This document shows positions 1 to 13,200 of a DNA stretch of 64,000 nucleotides, in pieces. The stretch is taken from positions 248,001 to 312,000 of the forward strand of contig VXCM01000137.1 of the NCBI GenBank assembly GCA_014773175.1, read 5' to 3'. The position numbers and the translations under genes were made by a program. This DNA comes from Lucifuga dentata (Eukaryota > Chordata > Actinopteri > Ophidiiformes > Bythitidae). The notes below the pieces were generated by a model. That model was not told the DNA's origin. It ran no database searches and saw only the letters and a program-made list of their open reading frames with translations. Positions within the stretch are counted from its first letter, which is position 1. Every line of letters begins with the position of its first letter.

Positions 1-466
1 TTGTTGTACAGTTATACATAATTATTTAATGCTACCTCTGGTCAAATACAAAATTAAATAAATAGAATACTAATGCTGTAGTTATGCCGTAATCTTGAAA
101 CGAATGAGTCTGGTAATGGTGTTTTTCCACCACCAGCTGAGACGCAGGGCCTCCGTGCCCCCAGTGGCGAGCTGGGTCTTTTTCTACAAGTGGGGATGGA
201 TAACATCTGACATTTGACTTTTGAGGAGAGGCCCCCGTGCTCAGACGCGCGTGGGTTAGAGAGATGGGGGGTGGTGACGGTGGTGCCATGCCAGCCACTG
301 ATCCCAGCTGGATAGCAGAGTCATTTATAGAACAGAACATTAAGTAATGCCAGTAATGATCCTTGCCTTATGTGTAATCATCTGCATACAGTGCTGCTTT
401 ATGCTTTTAAAGCTGCCATGTGTGCATTTACATGTGTGCATTGCAGTGCATTTTATATCAGGTACT

Positions 467-589
467 TGTACTCTTATCTACCCTCATTTATAATATTTTT
501 TTTGGTAGTGGTGGTGGTGGGGGGGGTNTGTACTCTTATCTACCCTCATTTATAATATTTTTTTTGGTAGTGGTGGTGGTGGGGGGGGT
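467..589. repeat. 61-bp direct duplication around a single N
   Basis: Bases 467-527 and 529-589 are the same 61 bp, starting TGTACTCTTATC and ending in GGTGGTGG plus a G run and T. They are separated only by N at 528. This is most simply an unmerged contig overlap in the assembly. Confidence 0.9.
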
Positions 590-3500
590 ATCTATGCAGT
601 TTCTTAGAGTTATAGCTGAAGTGCTGACATCATTTGTGATTTTAATCCTGTGCCAGTCTTAATAATTTAAGTAAAAATTCCATCAGAAATTGGCTGCAGT
701 ATTTTAGTGAAGACGGAGCTCCCTTGGTATTACTAAGTCTTGACTTTATACAATAGTGTCTGCGTAACTGATGGGAGAATTCCATTATTGGATGCAAATG
801 TGTTTACCTGTGAAAGAAATGGGGCCGCTGTTAGAAAAAAAGTCCAAGATTGTGGAAGTAGCTTTATCGTGGTTCAAACTCATCAGCCGCAGTAAATAAG
901 CAAATCAATGGAAGACACAGCCATTCCCTGAGGTGTGTTTGACAAAGCTGGTATTACTTGCCAAAAATAAACCATTCCTCAGAGGTCTGCTAATGTATGT
1001 CACGTTGTTTGGTTGAATTAGATCGATTTTGTTGGACAAAACAAGCTAATACCTAGAATGAGTGATTGAAGCTGACATAACCACTTGTTTCTTTGTCAGC
1101 CTTACAGTATGTGGTAAATACAGCAAAGAAAAGTCTGTGCTAAACATTTCCTGGTGAGCTATTGTAGCTGGATTGTTTAACTCGTGAGTATGCTATCGAG
1201 TCGTTGGAGATGCTCAGCGTCTCTCTACTTCTTTTCTTCAGAGTGAATCCACATTGACTCACATAACTGAATACTGCCGCCGTACCGCCCTCTTGGCTCT
1301 GCAAAGCTGGCCCCAAAAAATTCATTTCGCTCATTGTGATCTGGCAAACCTCAGTAAGCATTTTGCTTGGGACAAGACATTTCAAGTAGGCTGCATAATA
1401 GTAGGCTGCATAATAATAATTGACAGACATCAACATGAACTCTTCCTCTGTCTGACTGGGTGAACGCATCGCGTGCTGAGCTGATATGAGTCTTTGCTTA
1501 ATAAACCATGCAGTTGCTAAATCATGCTTTAAAAAAACATTTTTTAAAAAATATAAACAACACCTAGATTGAAAAGTTGTTCATTTTGTGGGGTGTTTTG
1601 AGAAACAGTACTCAAGCCATCTAAGGGCTGCACATTTAATATCATAATAAAATTGATAATCATAAATGTTTTACTCGGTTGACACCATGATTGAGTACTC
1701 ATTTTTGGACAAAATAGTTTTATTCCACTTGAACATTTATTTTCATGTGACAGGAAACTGTCCTTGTGCTAATAAATGAAATGTGCTTCACATGTAAGTG
1801 TTCATTCCTCAGATGTTTCTTTACTTGAAGTAAAAGTATCATTTTAAAGCATAAATGTGAAGGACTTGTAATAAATAATACACCATAATGCACAACCAAA
1901 TAAAAGAGCTTTATTCTTCCATAGAAAATGGAAGTACGCTTGCAAGTTAGCCATCTCTGCTGCGCTGTGGAAGCAGAGGGCTGTTAATCATAGCCCAGTT
2001 ATTTGTGGAAGCAAAAATTGAAATTTTGATTAACATGTGCAGCCCTGTTGGTCTCTGTGGGTTGAAACTGAGACTCAGCCCAGTCCGTGACATGTCACAT
2101 AGAGGTTTTTACCTTTAGCAACAGGTGTCTCGTTTGGGCTGTGGCAAGAAAGTGCAACGCAATTGAAAGTTTGCAACCAGTTAGAAAAGTGCAGCAGCCC
2201 AGCTTGTAAAAATATTTGTGGCTTTACCTGTTAATGAAAAATTGAAAAGTTTCATAAGCCTACAGGAAGGCCTCCTCCCCGACACGGTCCACGTCTCGCT
2301 TATCGTGTCATCTGAGGAGGTCTGTCCGCTTGTAGCTAGGCAGCTTTTATCAGTCGTTCAGTATCTTTTGAGAAGTGTCCGCTGATGTTGACCTGGAAAT
2401 GCCACCTAGAGTCATTTTCAATTGATGGCACCTCGAGCAGGAACTATGAGTGACAAGTAGAAAATCAAACAAGTTATCAAAGCTGCCATGTCTCTGCTTG
2501 CCCACTCTGTTGTGACTGTTGGCGGTTCTCAGTAACAGTGTGTTGCATCATGGTGTGGCGTACCTGTGTTTGCCTCAGATGCGCAGTCTGGTGTTCTGAA
2601 CCTGAGTAAGTGCACCTTTACTGCTCATTAGATTAAAGAGGAATTAGGCTCTGTTGTGGATTTAGAGCACAGGAAAGCAGTGGATTTGGGCAGCTTAAGC
2701 TCCATATAGGGGGATAAAGGCAGCTCTGCTCAGAGGTTGTAAGCTGACTCCATGCATTAGCTGCTGCTCTTGCTAATTCGTGTGAACAAATGGATGTCGG
2801 GTCTCGATAAAGCAATAGCGGGAGAAAAACTGTTTACCGACCTTGACATTTTTAGATTGTTTCTAAGCCTGTGCGTACAGTTTATAGATTTAAAGTCTTT
2901 GAACTCTTTATTAAAGCTTTTTGCGGTTGTGACTCTTCATATATTACGTTGCATCTCAGTGCTAAATCTTCTTAAAGCATCAAAATGCCGTATTATTTCA
3001 AACATAAATGTACCACTCTACATAGCTTATACCGACAGTAATATCCAGGAGTCATGCAAAGCAGAGTACAGTATTTAGTAAAAATCAGCCTCTGTAACCC
3101 TCAGCATCTTCCATTTCATGGCTGGTAGACATAAACACATGGTCCTTTTGTGAGCTATAGCAGCTAACAAAAGCAATTTGGAACAGTGACAAGAGTTTGG
3201 TGTCACTAAATCCTCCTGTGGAGCTGGCTGTCTGCAGAGTCACAGATCAATCAATACAGTGTCTATAACACATGTAAGTACACCATGTGCGTACAGTGAG
3301 TGTGTGTATGTGTGGGGGAGCTAACCCATTGAACTGGGAGCAACTGGGTTGCTGGGTTATTTGGAGGCCTGCAGGCTCCAGTATCGACAATAAATCTGCT
3401 TCCTCACCATAACTCCCTCTGAGAGCAGTTCATGGACAGACATCAATGCAAACGGCGCATTGAGAATGTGCCCATGTGCACACACTCGTGTATACATGCA

Positions 3501-4654
3501 TGCACATTATCCAGAACAAGATTCACTTTATGCTAATGGAGCAAATGGATTTTCCTCCAAATTAAAATATTGAAAAATTACGCATCATGGGAACATTGCC
3601 ATATTTGGGTTTAGCATAAAATAAGTCAGGAAAGCAAGTTATCGACACAGTTCTGCAGGTGGAGATTAAACTTTTGCAGAATTTTAAAATCTGTTTGGCT
3701 TCACATTTAATTCTCCTCTGCAGTAACATGAGCAGTGATAGTAGCCGTAATGGTCATAACAGTAGCTGGTAATGGTAGTAACGGGACCAATTTCATCTCT
3801 TCAGTGCTGGTCAGGGGGAGGGAGAGTGTGTGGGTAGGTTGGTGAGTGAAAGTAGTTAAAAAAAAGGCGAGTGGGGATGAGGGCAAGTTTTAGTCACACT
3901 CTTACTTTAGATTGTCTATAATTTCATGGGGATACGACATTTTGACTACGCTGTAATACAGAAATCCATGCAAATAAATCCTGTAATAGCTCTGTTACTT
4001 AAAAGGTGGGTGGATATTACCACTTTCTGCTCTGCCTCTCAGCTGCTTTGGTTTTTGCAATCACTGTTTAGTCTTATTTCACTATTGATTTTTTTTTTCT
4101 TCTCAGCATTGCTTCACACAACAAGTAATTCTAAGTTCTGGTAAAGGTAGCAAGATCTTTTTGTTTTGCTTTTTTATAAAAGCAAATCACCAGTATTTAA
4201 AATTGTCTGTTTTTTTGTTTGTTTTTTTTGAACCATTGTACCCTGAGGTAGAAAGTTAAAAATGTAACTGAACCAAAATGGCTCCTGAATCCTTGGAAGA
4301 AAAGGAAAGAACAGAATTCCTGACACAATTCCTGGCTCCTGATATATGACTCACACAGGCACCTGAAATCACGTTAAACGAGAAACAGTTTTAGCAGTGC
4401 TGAATAATGCTTTGTGCCTCAGAATAAAAGATTTCCACAGCTCGGTTTTTATCTAGGCCATACCTCTGCATGAACACAGCGTATATGGCCTGAGTTTGTC
4501 TGCCTCTTAAAGAGCAGGAGGAGGTGCGGCATGGTGGAAACATACCTGTATGCTAAATCGGAGGCTTGTCTTGGGTTGCAGCTCTGTTCTAACGGATGAG
4601 ACAAGCCCCCGCATGCTGCTGTGTGACAGACACAAGCACACAAGCATGCACATT

Positions 4655-4672
4655 ACACACACACACACACAC
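4655..4672. repeat. (AC)n microsatellite
   Basis: This is a short uninterrupted AC run in intron 1 of ppp3ca. An imperfect CA-rich tract follows at 4899-4931. Confidence 0.9.
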
Positions 4673-4898
4673 TTCTGTGCTTTGCCAGGTGGTCATTTGT
4701 ATTTAAATATGGGAAAATGGTGTAAAGCCCTGCATGTAAATGGTAGATTAGTAGGCAGAGAAATGTTAATCACTACAGGGAAGGGATGGAGTAAGTCTTG
4801 TGTCAGCTCATCGAGGAAATACATATGTAGGGGGAATGACACAATATCTCATGGTAACAGTCTGATCTAGATTGCTTCTCACCTGTCATGGTGCTTAT

Positions 4899-4931
4899 CA
4901 CACACACACACGCACACACACAAACACACAC
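4899..4931. repeat. Imperfect (CA)n microsatellite
   Basis: The CA repeat is interrupted by CG and AA steps. It lies about 85 bp before the Tc1-like relic that starts at 5016. Confidence 0.8.
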
Positions 4932-5184
4932 GAGGCAAAGCTCATGTAAATATGTCGTGTTCCTATGAAGAACTGATGAATTTGCAGATTTTATTTTTCC
5001 ATCTTCAGTACACTACAGGCCAGAAGTTCGAGGCTGCCCCCAGATTTTTAAGAAAATCATCAATATGCTGTTTGTTTTACAATTTATTGCACAGGAAATG
5101 ACAAAAAATACATAAAATAAATGTAACTAATTAGTTTTCAAGAAGAATTTGTCGACATCAAAGCACTTTGAAGTCATTTCAGGC

Positions 5185-5420
5185 TCAGACTTTGGTTTCG
5201 TCAAAGTAACCGCCTCTGGCCAAGTCAGAATTCTCAAAACCAAATGTTTTGGATTGTTGTCCTGTTGAAGAATGAAAATTTGACCAACAATTTGTAAACC
5301 GGATGGAATCGCGTCTTTGAAGGATGGAATGGTAATTCTCTTTCTTCATAATTCCTTTAACTTGGACCAAGTCTCCAGATCTCTCTCCCTCAAAAACACC
5401 CCCACAGCATTACTGATGAT
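5185..5420 (-). pseudogene. Tc1-like transposase fragment, frameshifted
   Basis: Read on the minus strand this encodes a stretch like the C-terminal half of a Tc1 transposase: a WGCF-like segment (CCGGVF), then DLVQVKGIMKKENYHSILQ, then after a frame change LQIVGQIFILQQDNNPKH. After the PKH motif the expected WP.QSPDLNPIE segment is missing or scrambled. It lies inside the TA-bounded element 5016-5847. It is not a host gene and is not expected to make a working transposase. Confidence 0.8.
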
Positions 5421-5666
5421 GTTTTACATGGGGGTGGTTGCAGAACAATAGCATGAGCAGACTGTGTAGCAAATTAATCCCAAAATGATTTGGGAGAAGG
5501 CAGACAGCAGCTATTGAATAGAATGTTAAAACACATCAGCAGGGAGTTGGAACACAACTGGAGTGCCAGTGCACCAATACAGACTGATGCCTTCATTAAA
5601 AATTATTTCTTAAGGCATAGTGCCTACACAATGTGCTCTTGCTGACAAATTCTTCTAGAAAACTGT

Positions 5667-5784
5667 TTTACAATTTATTGCACAGAAAATGACAAAAATA
5701 CATAAAATAAATGTAAGTAATTAGTTTTTTTTTACATTTATTTTATGTATTTTTGTCATTTTCTGTGCAATAAATTGTAAAACA
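5667..5784. repeat. Near-perfect palindrome inside the Tc1 relic
   Basis: The left arm (TTTACAATTTATTGCACAG onward, ending ATAAAATAAATG) is repeated in inverse orientation after an AT-rich spacer of about 15 bases. The arms are about 50 bp and essentially perfect, so the single strand would fold into a long hairpin. The same sequence is also present near the element's left end (about 5077-5125). The right end therefore looks like two terminal inverted repeats head to head, perhaps from an abortive or nested transposition. Confidence 0.85.
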
Positions 5785-8700
5785 AACAGTGTATTGATGA
5801 TTTGTTTTTTTTTTTTAATCTGGGGATGGCCTCAAAATTCTGGCCTGTAACGTACATGTGTTTAAAAAAAGTATAAAGAAAGGCAGGCATTGTATCCCCT
5901 GTGCACTTTATCCTAAATTATGACTTGACAGGAAGAGCAAACCCTGGCTGCACGGGACATTGTCATGAAGCGCTGAGCTGTGAGTCAGCTTCCCTACCCA
6001 GAGACAGCGAGGCAGGTTTACAGAATGATTCCTGAAAGCAAATTTGCTTCTAAACCATTGCAACCATTGGAGCAAATATGGTGAATGACAGCCAGCGAGG
6101 CCTAATTTTCTCATTTCATCCAACGCTGAAATATATCAGCTGGCAGATCAGCACCAGATTTCCACACAATTCACATTCGTCTTTAAGGAGCGGTGATTCA
6201 TTCCACTGAAGGTTTCGCAGGGAGTTTGGTTTGGCCGGTTACTGCGACATACTGTGGGTACTGGGAGCAGCAATAAGCCAACATGGCATCAATGCTGCAC
6301 TTTCAGCCAGGTTACCCGGTGCTTACTGATGATGGGCTTAAGCTGCTAGAATGCAGTTTCCAATACGTTTTCAGCACTCATGGCTTTAAAATGGGAGACC
6401 CCAGAAGTAAAATGTGTGTGTCATCATGTGTGTTAGCTTGCAGTTGTTTTACTTCATTGTGAGAGAATGCAGTGAAAGATTAATGCGCTAAAGCTGTTTG
6501 ATTTTCCTTCTAGGTCTCTGGAAATCCATTGGTGAACAAAAAAGAATGTACAGATGTTGAGCTACACATGATTTTTTTAAAATTAACAGCCGAATTGATA
6601 CTTTTAATCAAATGTCATGGATATAGTTCATTAAGGGCTTGAGTAATAATTAGGACAAGATAGGAGTAATTCAGTCAGTTTTAGCCACTTTTTTTTTTTT
6701 AAACAACTCAATTCTTTTTCCCCTCTCTTCTGTGTGAGGCATTGTATAAACAATTCTGTAATTCTTTGTAGTTACTTTTAACATTAAAGATCTTTTTTTA
6801 TTTCTTTGGTCCATTAAGCAAATTAACAAAAATTTGTTTAATTGAGGAAGGTCCTCGTTAATGATGGATAAGTGAGGGCATTATACACCCAGCTGTTTTT
6901 CTCTCTTAGCTCACTGTTGGTCCAGCCGTATGCAGTGACAACCTGGGAGAGACTTTTCCTTTCTTTTAGGTATCATTAGCTATCTAGCAAAAGTGCCCAG
7001 TGTGTGTGTGGACAAGAGAGAAACTCCAGCTATACAAATACAGCTGGAGGTGAGTCGAGGCCCCAAGGTTTATTTACACTCATTCACACGCGTTAATTAT
7101 AGACTGCCTGGCTGAAAATTAACCCTTGTTTCCCATGTAAAGGTGAATTTGGCATCTGCTTGTTGTCCTCTGCTAGAGGGAAAAAATTAATAAGCCTTCA
7201 TCACATTTTATAATTGTTGTGATGTGATGTCTTGTGAAACTGGCATTTGTGTAAAGAGATGTAACACAATATTGCCTAACACTCCATGTATTTATTATTT
7301 ATTCTTATTTTTAAATGCCTTGTTGTGAGACAACCAGGCAAATAGGGGTTAAGTTTGCCCCAAAGCTGATGATGGCAGGCCACTCAGTCACTCCCGCCCA
7401 CTCGGAGAGGGGAGGGAGGACGACTGCTGCCTGGCTCACTCGCTCAAAACACACTGCAGAGGCAGACCAGAGTCAGAGTCAGGACAGAGGTGTTTGTGTT
7501 GGGTGGAAGGTGGGGGGAGGTAGATTTAGGGGTGATGTGTATCTCTGCCCATGCCAGTTTGTCTGTTGAATCGGGTCCTAGGGCCAAACCAAAACGACCA
7601 CCAAGTAACATTTCATTATCGGCAATTGGCTCTTAGCAGTCACCTTTTCCCTGGGAATAGTCTGTTATTTACTTGCAAGGTCAGTTTATCATATTTAATT
7701 TGCACCGGGGCTTCGAGTCATGTCCACAATTATCATCACTGGAGTGCTTTGCCAGCCTGAAGCAGATCAGACAGTCGCAACCTCTGGAAGTAAAAGCGAC
7801 TACTTTGTTGACTTGGAACTGGCCTCCACAGGGCTGAGGCAGGTCCGCTCAGAGTGCAAACTGATACCTCATCAGTCTGAGCTCACAGCATGCTTCTGTT
7901 AGTCAGGCTGTGGAGAGGTTAGTGTGTCCCATGGCTCCCATTGATTTTGGCCTGTCCAAACACCACCGGGGAGCCATGCGTTAGGTTGACCAATCATTAG
8001 AGCTGTAATGTCGTCCTGCTGCAGGACTATTAGGAATTAGGAAGAGGGGACAGCTCAAGCACTCCTATTGTCTATCTGTACTGTAGCTGTCAAGTGGGCC
8101 CTCCACCATTAAAAACTGGTTGCATTTTTTTTTTATCGATTATATGCAGAACAGTCCTGTATCTCACTAGCTGGTGCAGTAATCAGCTGCCATCGTTGTG
8201 GAAATGTGCGCATGTTCATACACAAACCTGAAAACCAATGAAACCACGGGAGACGAGCTGTTTCAACAAGCTAATCTCCGCTCTGCGTGAACTCTCGAGC
8301 CCAAGATGTGGTTTATCGTCAGTAATTAATGCTATTGTTGCACCCCAGTCCTCCACACACACGCTTGCTATTTGTCATGTTTTCTGGCAGCTTGTGCGCT
8401 GCTTTGCTATATCATGCAGCCTTTTTTTAGTGACCCATCCCCCCGCTGTAACTGGCAAGGTTGGTGAGTGACAAAGAAACTTGCTGCCACACAATTACAC
8501 AACAAAATTTTGTGCATGTCTGTCCGTGACACAGTCCCAAGAATAATAAAGAGTGCAGCATTTTTGACAGCTTTGCTGCCAGTGCTTGACAGCTACTTCA
8601 GTCAGCGCTGTCTCTTTTTGTGTCTTGTAAATATAAGACATACATGAGATGTACATTTTTTTCTTTCTGTCATACTCCAACCATCCTCCCAACAACATGT

Positions 8701-10170
8701 TTCGTCTTCTCTGTTTAGCTTTAGCTGTGGTTGTGTCACCCTTGCTTTCAACCATGAGTACAATGCTTTCTCTTGGCCACCATCTGCCATTCATTCTGCA
8801 TTTCTCCTTATTGCTTTTGCTCAAGTCGCATTCTCACTCGGCAGCTCAACTGTGTCAGACCTATGTTGTAAAACCAAAACACCCATAATGCTCTACGCCT
8901 GTCTCCCTGTATAGAATGTAATCCGATCCTCCCTCGAGGAATGTGGCAAGCCTTGAGGATGTCCAAATCGAGGTACAAATCATCCAGTCAGCCGGCAGAT
9001 AGTGTATCTCCAACAGATTTTAAGCCAGCGTGTGCTTCTAGATCAGCATGTAGGAATTGCACCAGCACTTGAATGAAGTCACTTTTGCATTCCTTCTCCA
9101 CCTGCCCAAATCCGTGCTTATTTCCAATATGAGACAGAGGCTGCATGAGTGTGACATTTAAAGAAAAGATTTGTAAGGTGCGTTAGACATTTCTACAGGA
9201 CTGAGTGTGCGGTAGTCAGCAGTTAAAAGTGCACAGCCATCTCCTCTGCCTAAAAGATGATATACAGATGGTATCTAGTTCCATAGCACAGGGCTACAAC
9301 AATGTATGTCTTTATAAGGCCTATTTGCTTTTTATCATAGAGTATATATCAGCATACTTTAATGCCTTTTGCAGTTATAGGTATGGTATGTTTTTGTGTA
9401 CCTCTGTTTGCATTTCATACAGAAAATGGAACAAACTATGGTTATAAGAATTTTGTTGACCAATATTCTGTCAAAAAAAAGGTTTATATTTCTTTTCACA
9501 GTTGTAAATGCATTTGCAGTTGTTGTACATTTCAACATACACTGACCTGCATGTCCACTCACTTTAGCTATTAGCCATGCAATTATTATACTTTAATTTA
9601 GGCTAGCATAGATCTGAATGGGGAATATATTGAGAATATGAATAGATGCATGTGCAGCTAAGGAAGTGCAAAAGTCTCCTGTCCACAGGAAACCCTCTTC
9701 ATGCTGTCAAGTATCCCTTACTAAATCCCAGACTTGCTCACAGACCTAATCATCAAGGACACATGACCCTGACATCAGGCCTGTTTTGTCTGGAGGTATC
9801 GGGGTCACAACCTGGGCAGCCCACTTTAGCTTGAAGCACATTACCGAGTGTTTTCAAAAGCTCACATCCCTCACTTACATTTGCCTTCTTTGACTGGACA
9901 ATGACTGTGAATGCGACGCTGTAACTGCCTTTAATCTCACGGCTGCTCATAAAGCCTGCACAGATGGTGAATTCTGCATAATACTCTGCTGGTGAATGTG
10001 AAAGCGCTAGCTCTGCAATATGGAGGTCAGGCTGGCAGCAAAGAAGGATGATTTACTTTACAGTCACTTTTAGCCCAGAAAGGTTGCATAATAACAACTG
10101 CTTCAGGAGCTTTGTCACAGCTTCTCCTGATATATTGTCCTCCTCCAGCAGGCTGGGAATAGTGAGACAA

Positions 10171-10181
10171 AGTGTGCGTGC

Positions 10182-10221
<40 letters not shown>
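10171..10221. repeat. (TG)n microsatellite
   Basis: An imperfect GTGC/GTGT start runs into a pure TG tract in intron 1. The single N at 10248 follows shortly after, in a C-rich stretch. Confidence 0.95.
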
Positions 10222-10224
<3 letters not shown>

Positions 10225-13200
10225 ATTCCTCGCTGAGTCAGAATTCTNCCCCCCATCCCTGCCCCATGTAGTTTTTTTTATTGTCTTTCTTGGCAGTCAG
10301 GTGCCCCTGCTGGCAGGAGAACCCACCACACCCAGTCATAGCCTAGATACAGAGATGGGTATAAGAGGTGGGTGTGGACAAGGGGGAAAGGAAGCTATGG
10401 AAAAGGAAGGGGACTCTTAGGGGCCTTGTTGTTTTGGCAGGAGGAGGGAGGAGGAGGCTGGCTGTGCCATCCCATTGCCTCACCACCTGTCCCCCCTAAA
10501 AAAACCACAGTTAGGCTGCCAGAAATGCGAAACTCAAATATGGATCTCTTGGATGCAAGCACTTCATGTTGAAAAGTTGCTATTCACAGCATTTTAAGTG
10601 TGCTGTATTGCACTCGAATCCCAATAGTTAATGTTAAGTTGAGCAAAGCTTTTTGCTGTGGTTATTTTTTTTTTATTTTTGAAGAACATTTGGGACCCTA
10701 ATACATCTCTCTCACATAGCCATGGAGTACTGCCATGGCATTTACGATAAGTAATGGGGCTATTCTTGTATAGATAGGAGGGTTTCCCCCTTGCTCACGT
10801 GACTTTGTGATAGTGGAGAGCAGTAATCACTTTCAAAAAGCTGCAGGTAAACTTCCTGGCTGAGGGGAGGCAGGAGGGTTAATAATGAGCAGTGTTATCT
10901 ACAGTTCAGGCAGTGTTTTATTTGGGTCAGCTTCGGGTCTGGTATGCTTTGTTTGCTAGGTGTGGGTGCAAATATAGACTGGCCTCATCCCCTCTGTATG
11001 CGCCTCGTAATTGCATTCTAGAAATGCCAACATTTCGGCTGCCAACGAGCCCTCCTTGGGAGGTGCGATCACGCCTGTTGAGGCATATTATCTCAGAGGC
11101 AAGCTGTGAATGAGTACAGAAAACACTGAAGCCATTTGGAGTTTTTGGAACATGTCAACATTTCTTGATTAATTTGCATCTCGTATTGTATTTGATAATA
11201 TGGAATTGTATTAGATGGCGTCCATGGATCGTGTTTGTGTTTAAATTTGATTGGAGGAGAAGGAGCTGCAATCTAGTTTTTGACAGGTTGAATTATTTTT
11301 TGTAACTGCAGTATTGCGTTTTTACATTTTAAAGGTAGTAATGGTACTGATGTAAAATTTCTGGTATTGTGACAACATTACTTCAACCCCTGAGGAACTA
11401 TGTCTGTGTCTTGTCCAGCCACCCGTCTGGATGTCATTGCTCACACTTTGGACAACCCGCCAACAAGACCACTTTGTAAAGTGCCTGCCTGGGCGCTGGC
11501 GGACCTCTCCAAGGTTAGTAGGGACACGTGTTCTCAATAGACCTGTGTTGTCAGTTCTTCCCAATACAAGCGCCATTTGACAGCGTGATGGAGAGTGGTA
11601 GAGGACTAACACAAAGGTGGTTCTGTAAATGTGTGGTGCCAGGTTTATGTTGAGACTGGAATCCAAACACACCCAGCTGTCTGACCTTTATGTTCACATC
11701 TGAAGAGAAATGTTGAAACTGTAGCTTTGAACCTCTGCAGAAAGATGTGGCACTAGGAATGCTGACTCAAACGTAAAAGCAAGAGACTTGATAGCATGGC
11801 CTGTATGTGTAGCCTGATTTAGTGACTATGTCCTTTCGGAGGATCAATATAAAAAAAATAAAAAAAATTTTTTGCATGTTTTAATAATCTGTTTTTTTTT
11901 TGTTGTTGTTGATGGTGGGTTTTTTGTATGGCTGGTGCATTTTGGTTATCTTTGCTTGGCTTAGTCAGGTTACTATAAATATATTAGTTATATCAATTAA
12001 TAACTACAGTTAGCATTCTTATGATGCATAGTACATTACACTGGGCAATATCCCAATAAATTTGACTGTAAAACTATTCTAATAATGTGCCACAAGGTTC
12101 CATTTGTCAGAATCGCTTGTATATAGCTGAACATGCATCCTGTCTTCCAGGTCCCTTCAGCCTCTTCTATTATTCCATCTCTGTTATGCTCTAAAGCTGA
12201 TTATAGCGCCTTCTCTAATGAAAGCTGATCCTATGTCACGGTATGGTGGGGGGGGGTTAGGCCTCAGCAAGGCAAAGCTAGCAGGGAATGTCTTCTTCAA
12301 GGCCTGTCAGTTGCCAGAAGGGCTTTCAGAGGAAATGCCAGAGAGTGTTAACGTCTCTGCAAACCTGTAAATCTGTAAGGTGTTTTACATTGAGTTTGAC
12401 TTTGTGGTGCCAGCCTCTTGGCCTTTAATACGTTCCACACGGCACTACCCAAACTTCAAAATGGCCTGCAATAACTCACTTTTACTGTGTTTAGTCCAGC
12501 TGTTCACTATCACTTGTACTTGGAACTGATTTGTCAGAATCACTTGTCATAAACTTTACCTTTTCACACTTCAGGTCCTCATGTCTGAAACATTTTCTTT
12601 CTAATGCTTCCCATTGTATATAGTTGTTATTGCACAGAAGTATTTACTCCTTGGCTGAGTTTCTTAAGCAGAGATTAAACCTTGGCCTACACCTTAGATG
12701 GTGATCCATTGGAAAACTTCCTTAATCTATGACTATACATTTAGCATAATCCTTTAAATCATGGATTTCTTCTTCTGTTGCTTTCTTGTGATTTGGATTT
12801 CTTGAAAGTAGAGATTTGTCCCAAACCTACTTTCACTCATTTTAATTTGCTTCGAGAGAAAAATTGTAGTTAATATATAAAATATTAGAGTACTGATTTA
12901 ATCACATCTTTTGGGGCTGCATGAATATTTATATTTGAAGTGCAGTAAAGCCTATAATTTGTAGCGACTTTATTTGGTTTCTCTTAAGTTTCTCTTTATC
13001 AAAAAGATGCCAAATATATGAAAAATTTAAGGTGGATGCCCTAAATTGATTTCAGAAGCTTGCTTTTAATGTTCTATTTTAAGGTTCTATATATTCTATA
13101 TTCTCTTTTCTTACATGTACCATAATAATTCATTGATTGTCATTTACCAGTTACGTCTCACATTTTGGTATGAAACAAAAATCGGCATGTTGTTGGGTGA

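Larger units (their letters stand above)
5016..5847 (-). mobile_element. Internally deleted Tc1/mariner transposon relic
   Basis: The element is bounded by TA dinucleotides (5014-5015 and 5848-5849), the Tc1/mariner target site. Its termini are inverted: the left end begins CAGGCCAGAA and the right end finishes TTCTGGCCTG. The similarity of the ends continues inward through a copy of TTTACAATTTATTGCACAG. On the minus strand, between about 5420 and 5185, frames of a broken transposase can be read. One contains KGIMKKENYHSILQ and a shifted one contains FILQQDNNPKH, which match the DDE-domain region of Tc1 transposases (KGIM..E.Y..IL and QQDNDPKH). Frame changes and a total length of 832 bp, against about 1.6 kb for intact elements, show it is dead. 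Which Tc1 subfamily it belongs to was not determined. Confidence 0.85.

Noticed and set aside
32..340. 102-codon open frame on the minus strand near the window start
   Set aside because: No recognisable domain, no splice or promoter context, and it runs through ordinary intron-1 sequence.
1380..1415. Short tandem repeat TAGGCTGCATAA
   Set aside because: Only two units; a trivial local duplication.
7315..7569. Open frame and GC-richer patch considered as ppp3ca exon 1 or an alternative first exon
   Set aside because: It does not encode the expected DRVVK before a phase-1 donor, and no calcineurin N-terminal similarity is visible.
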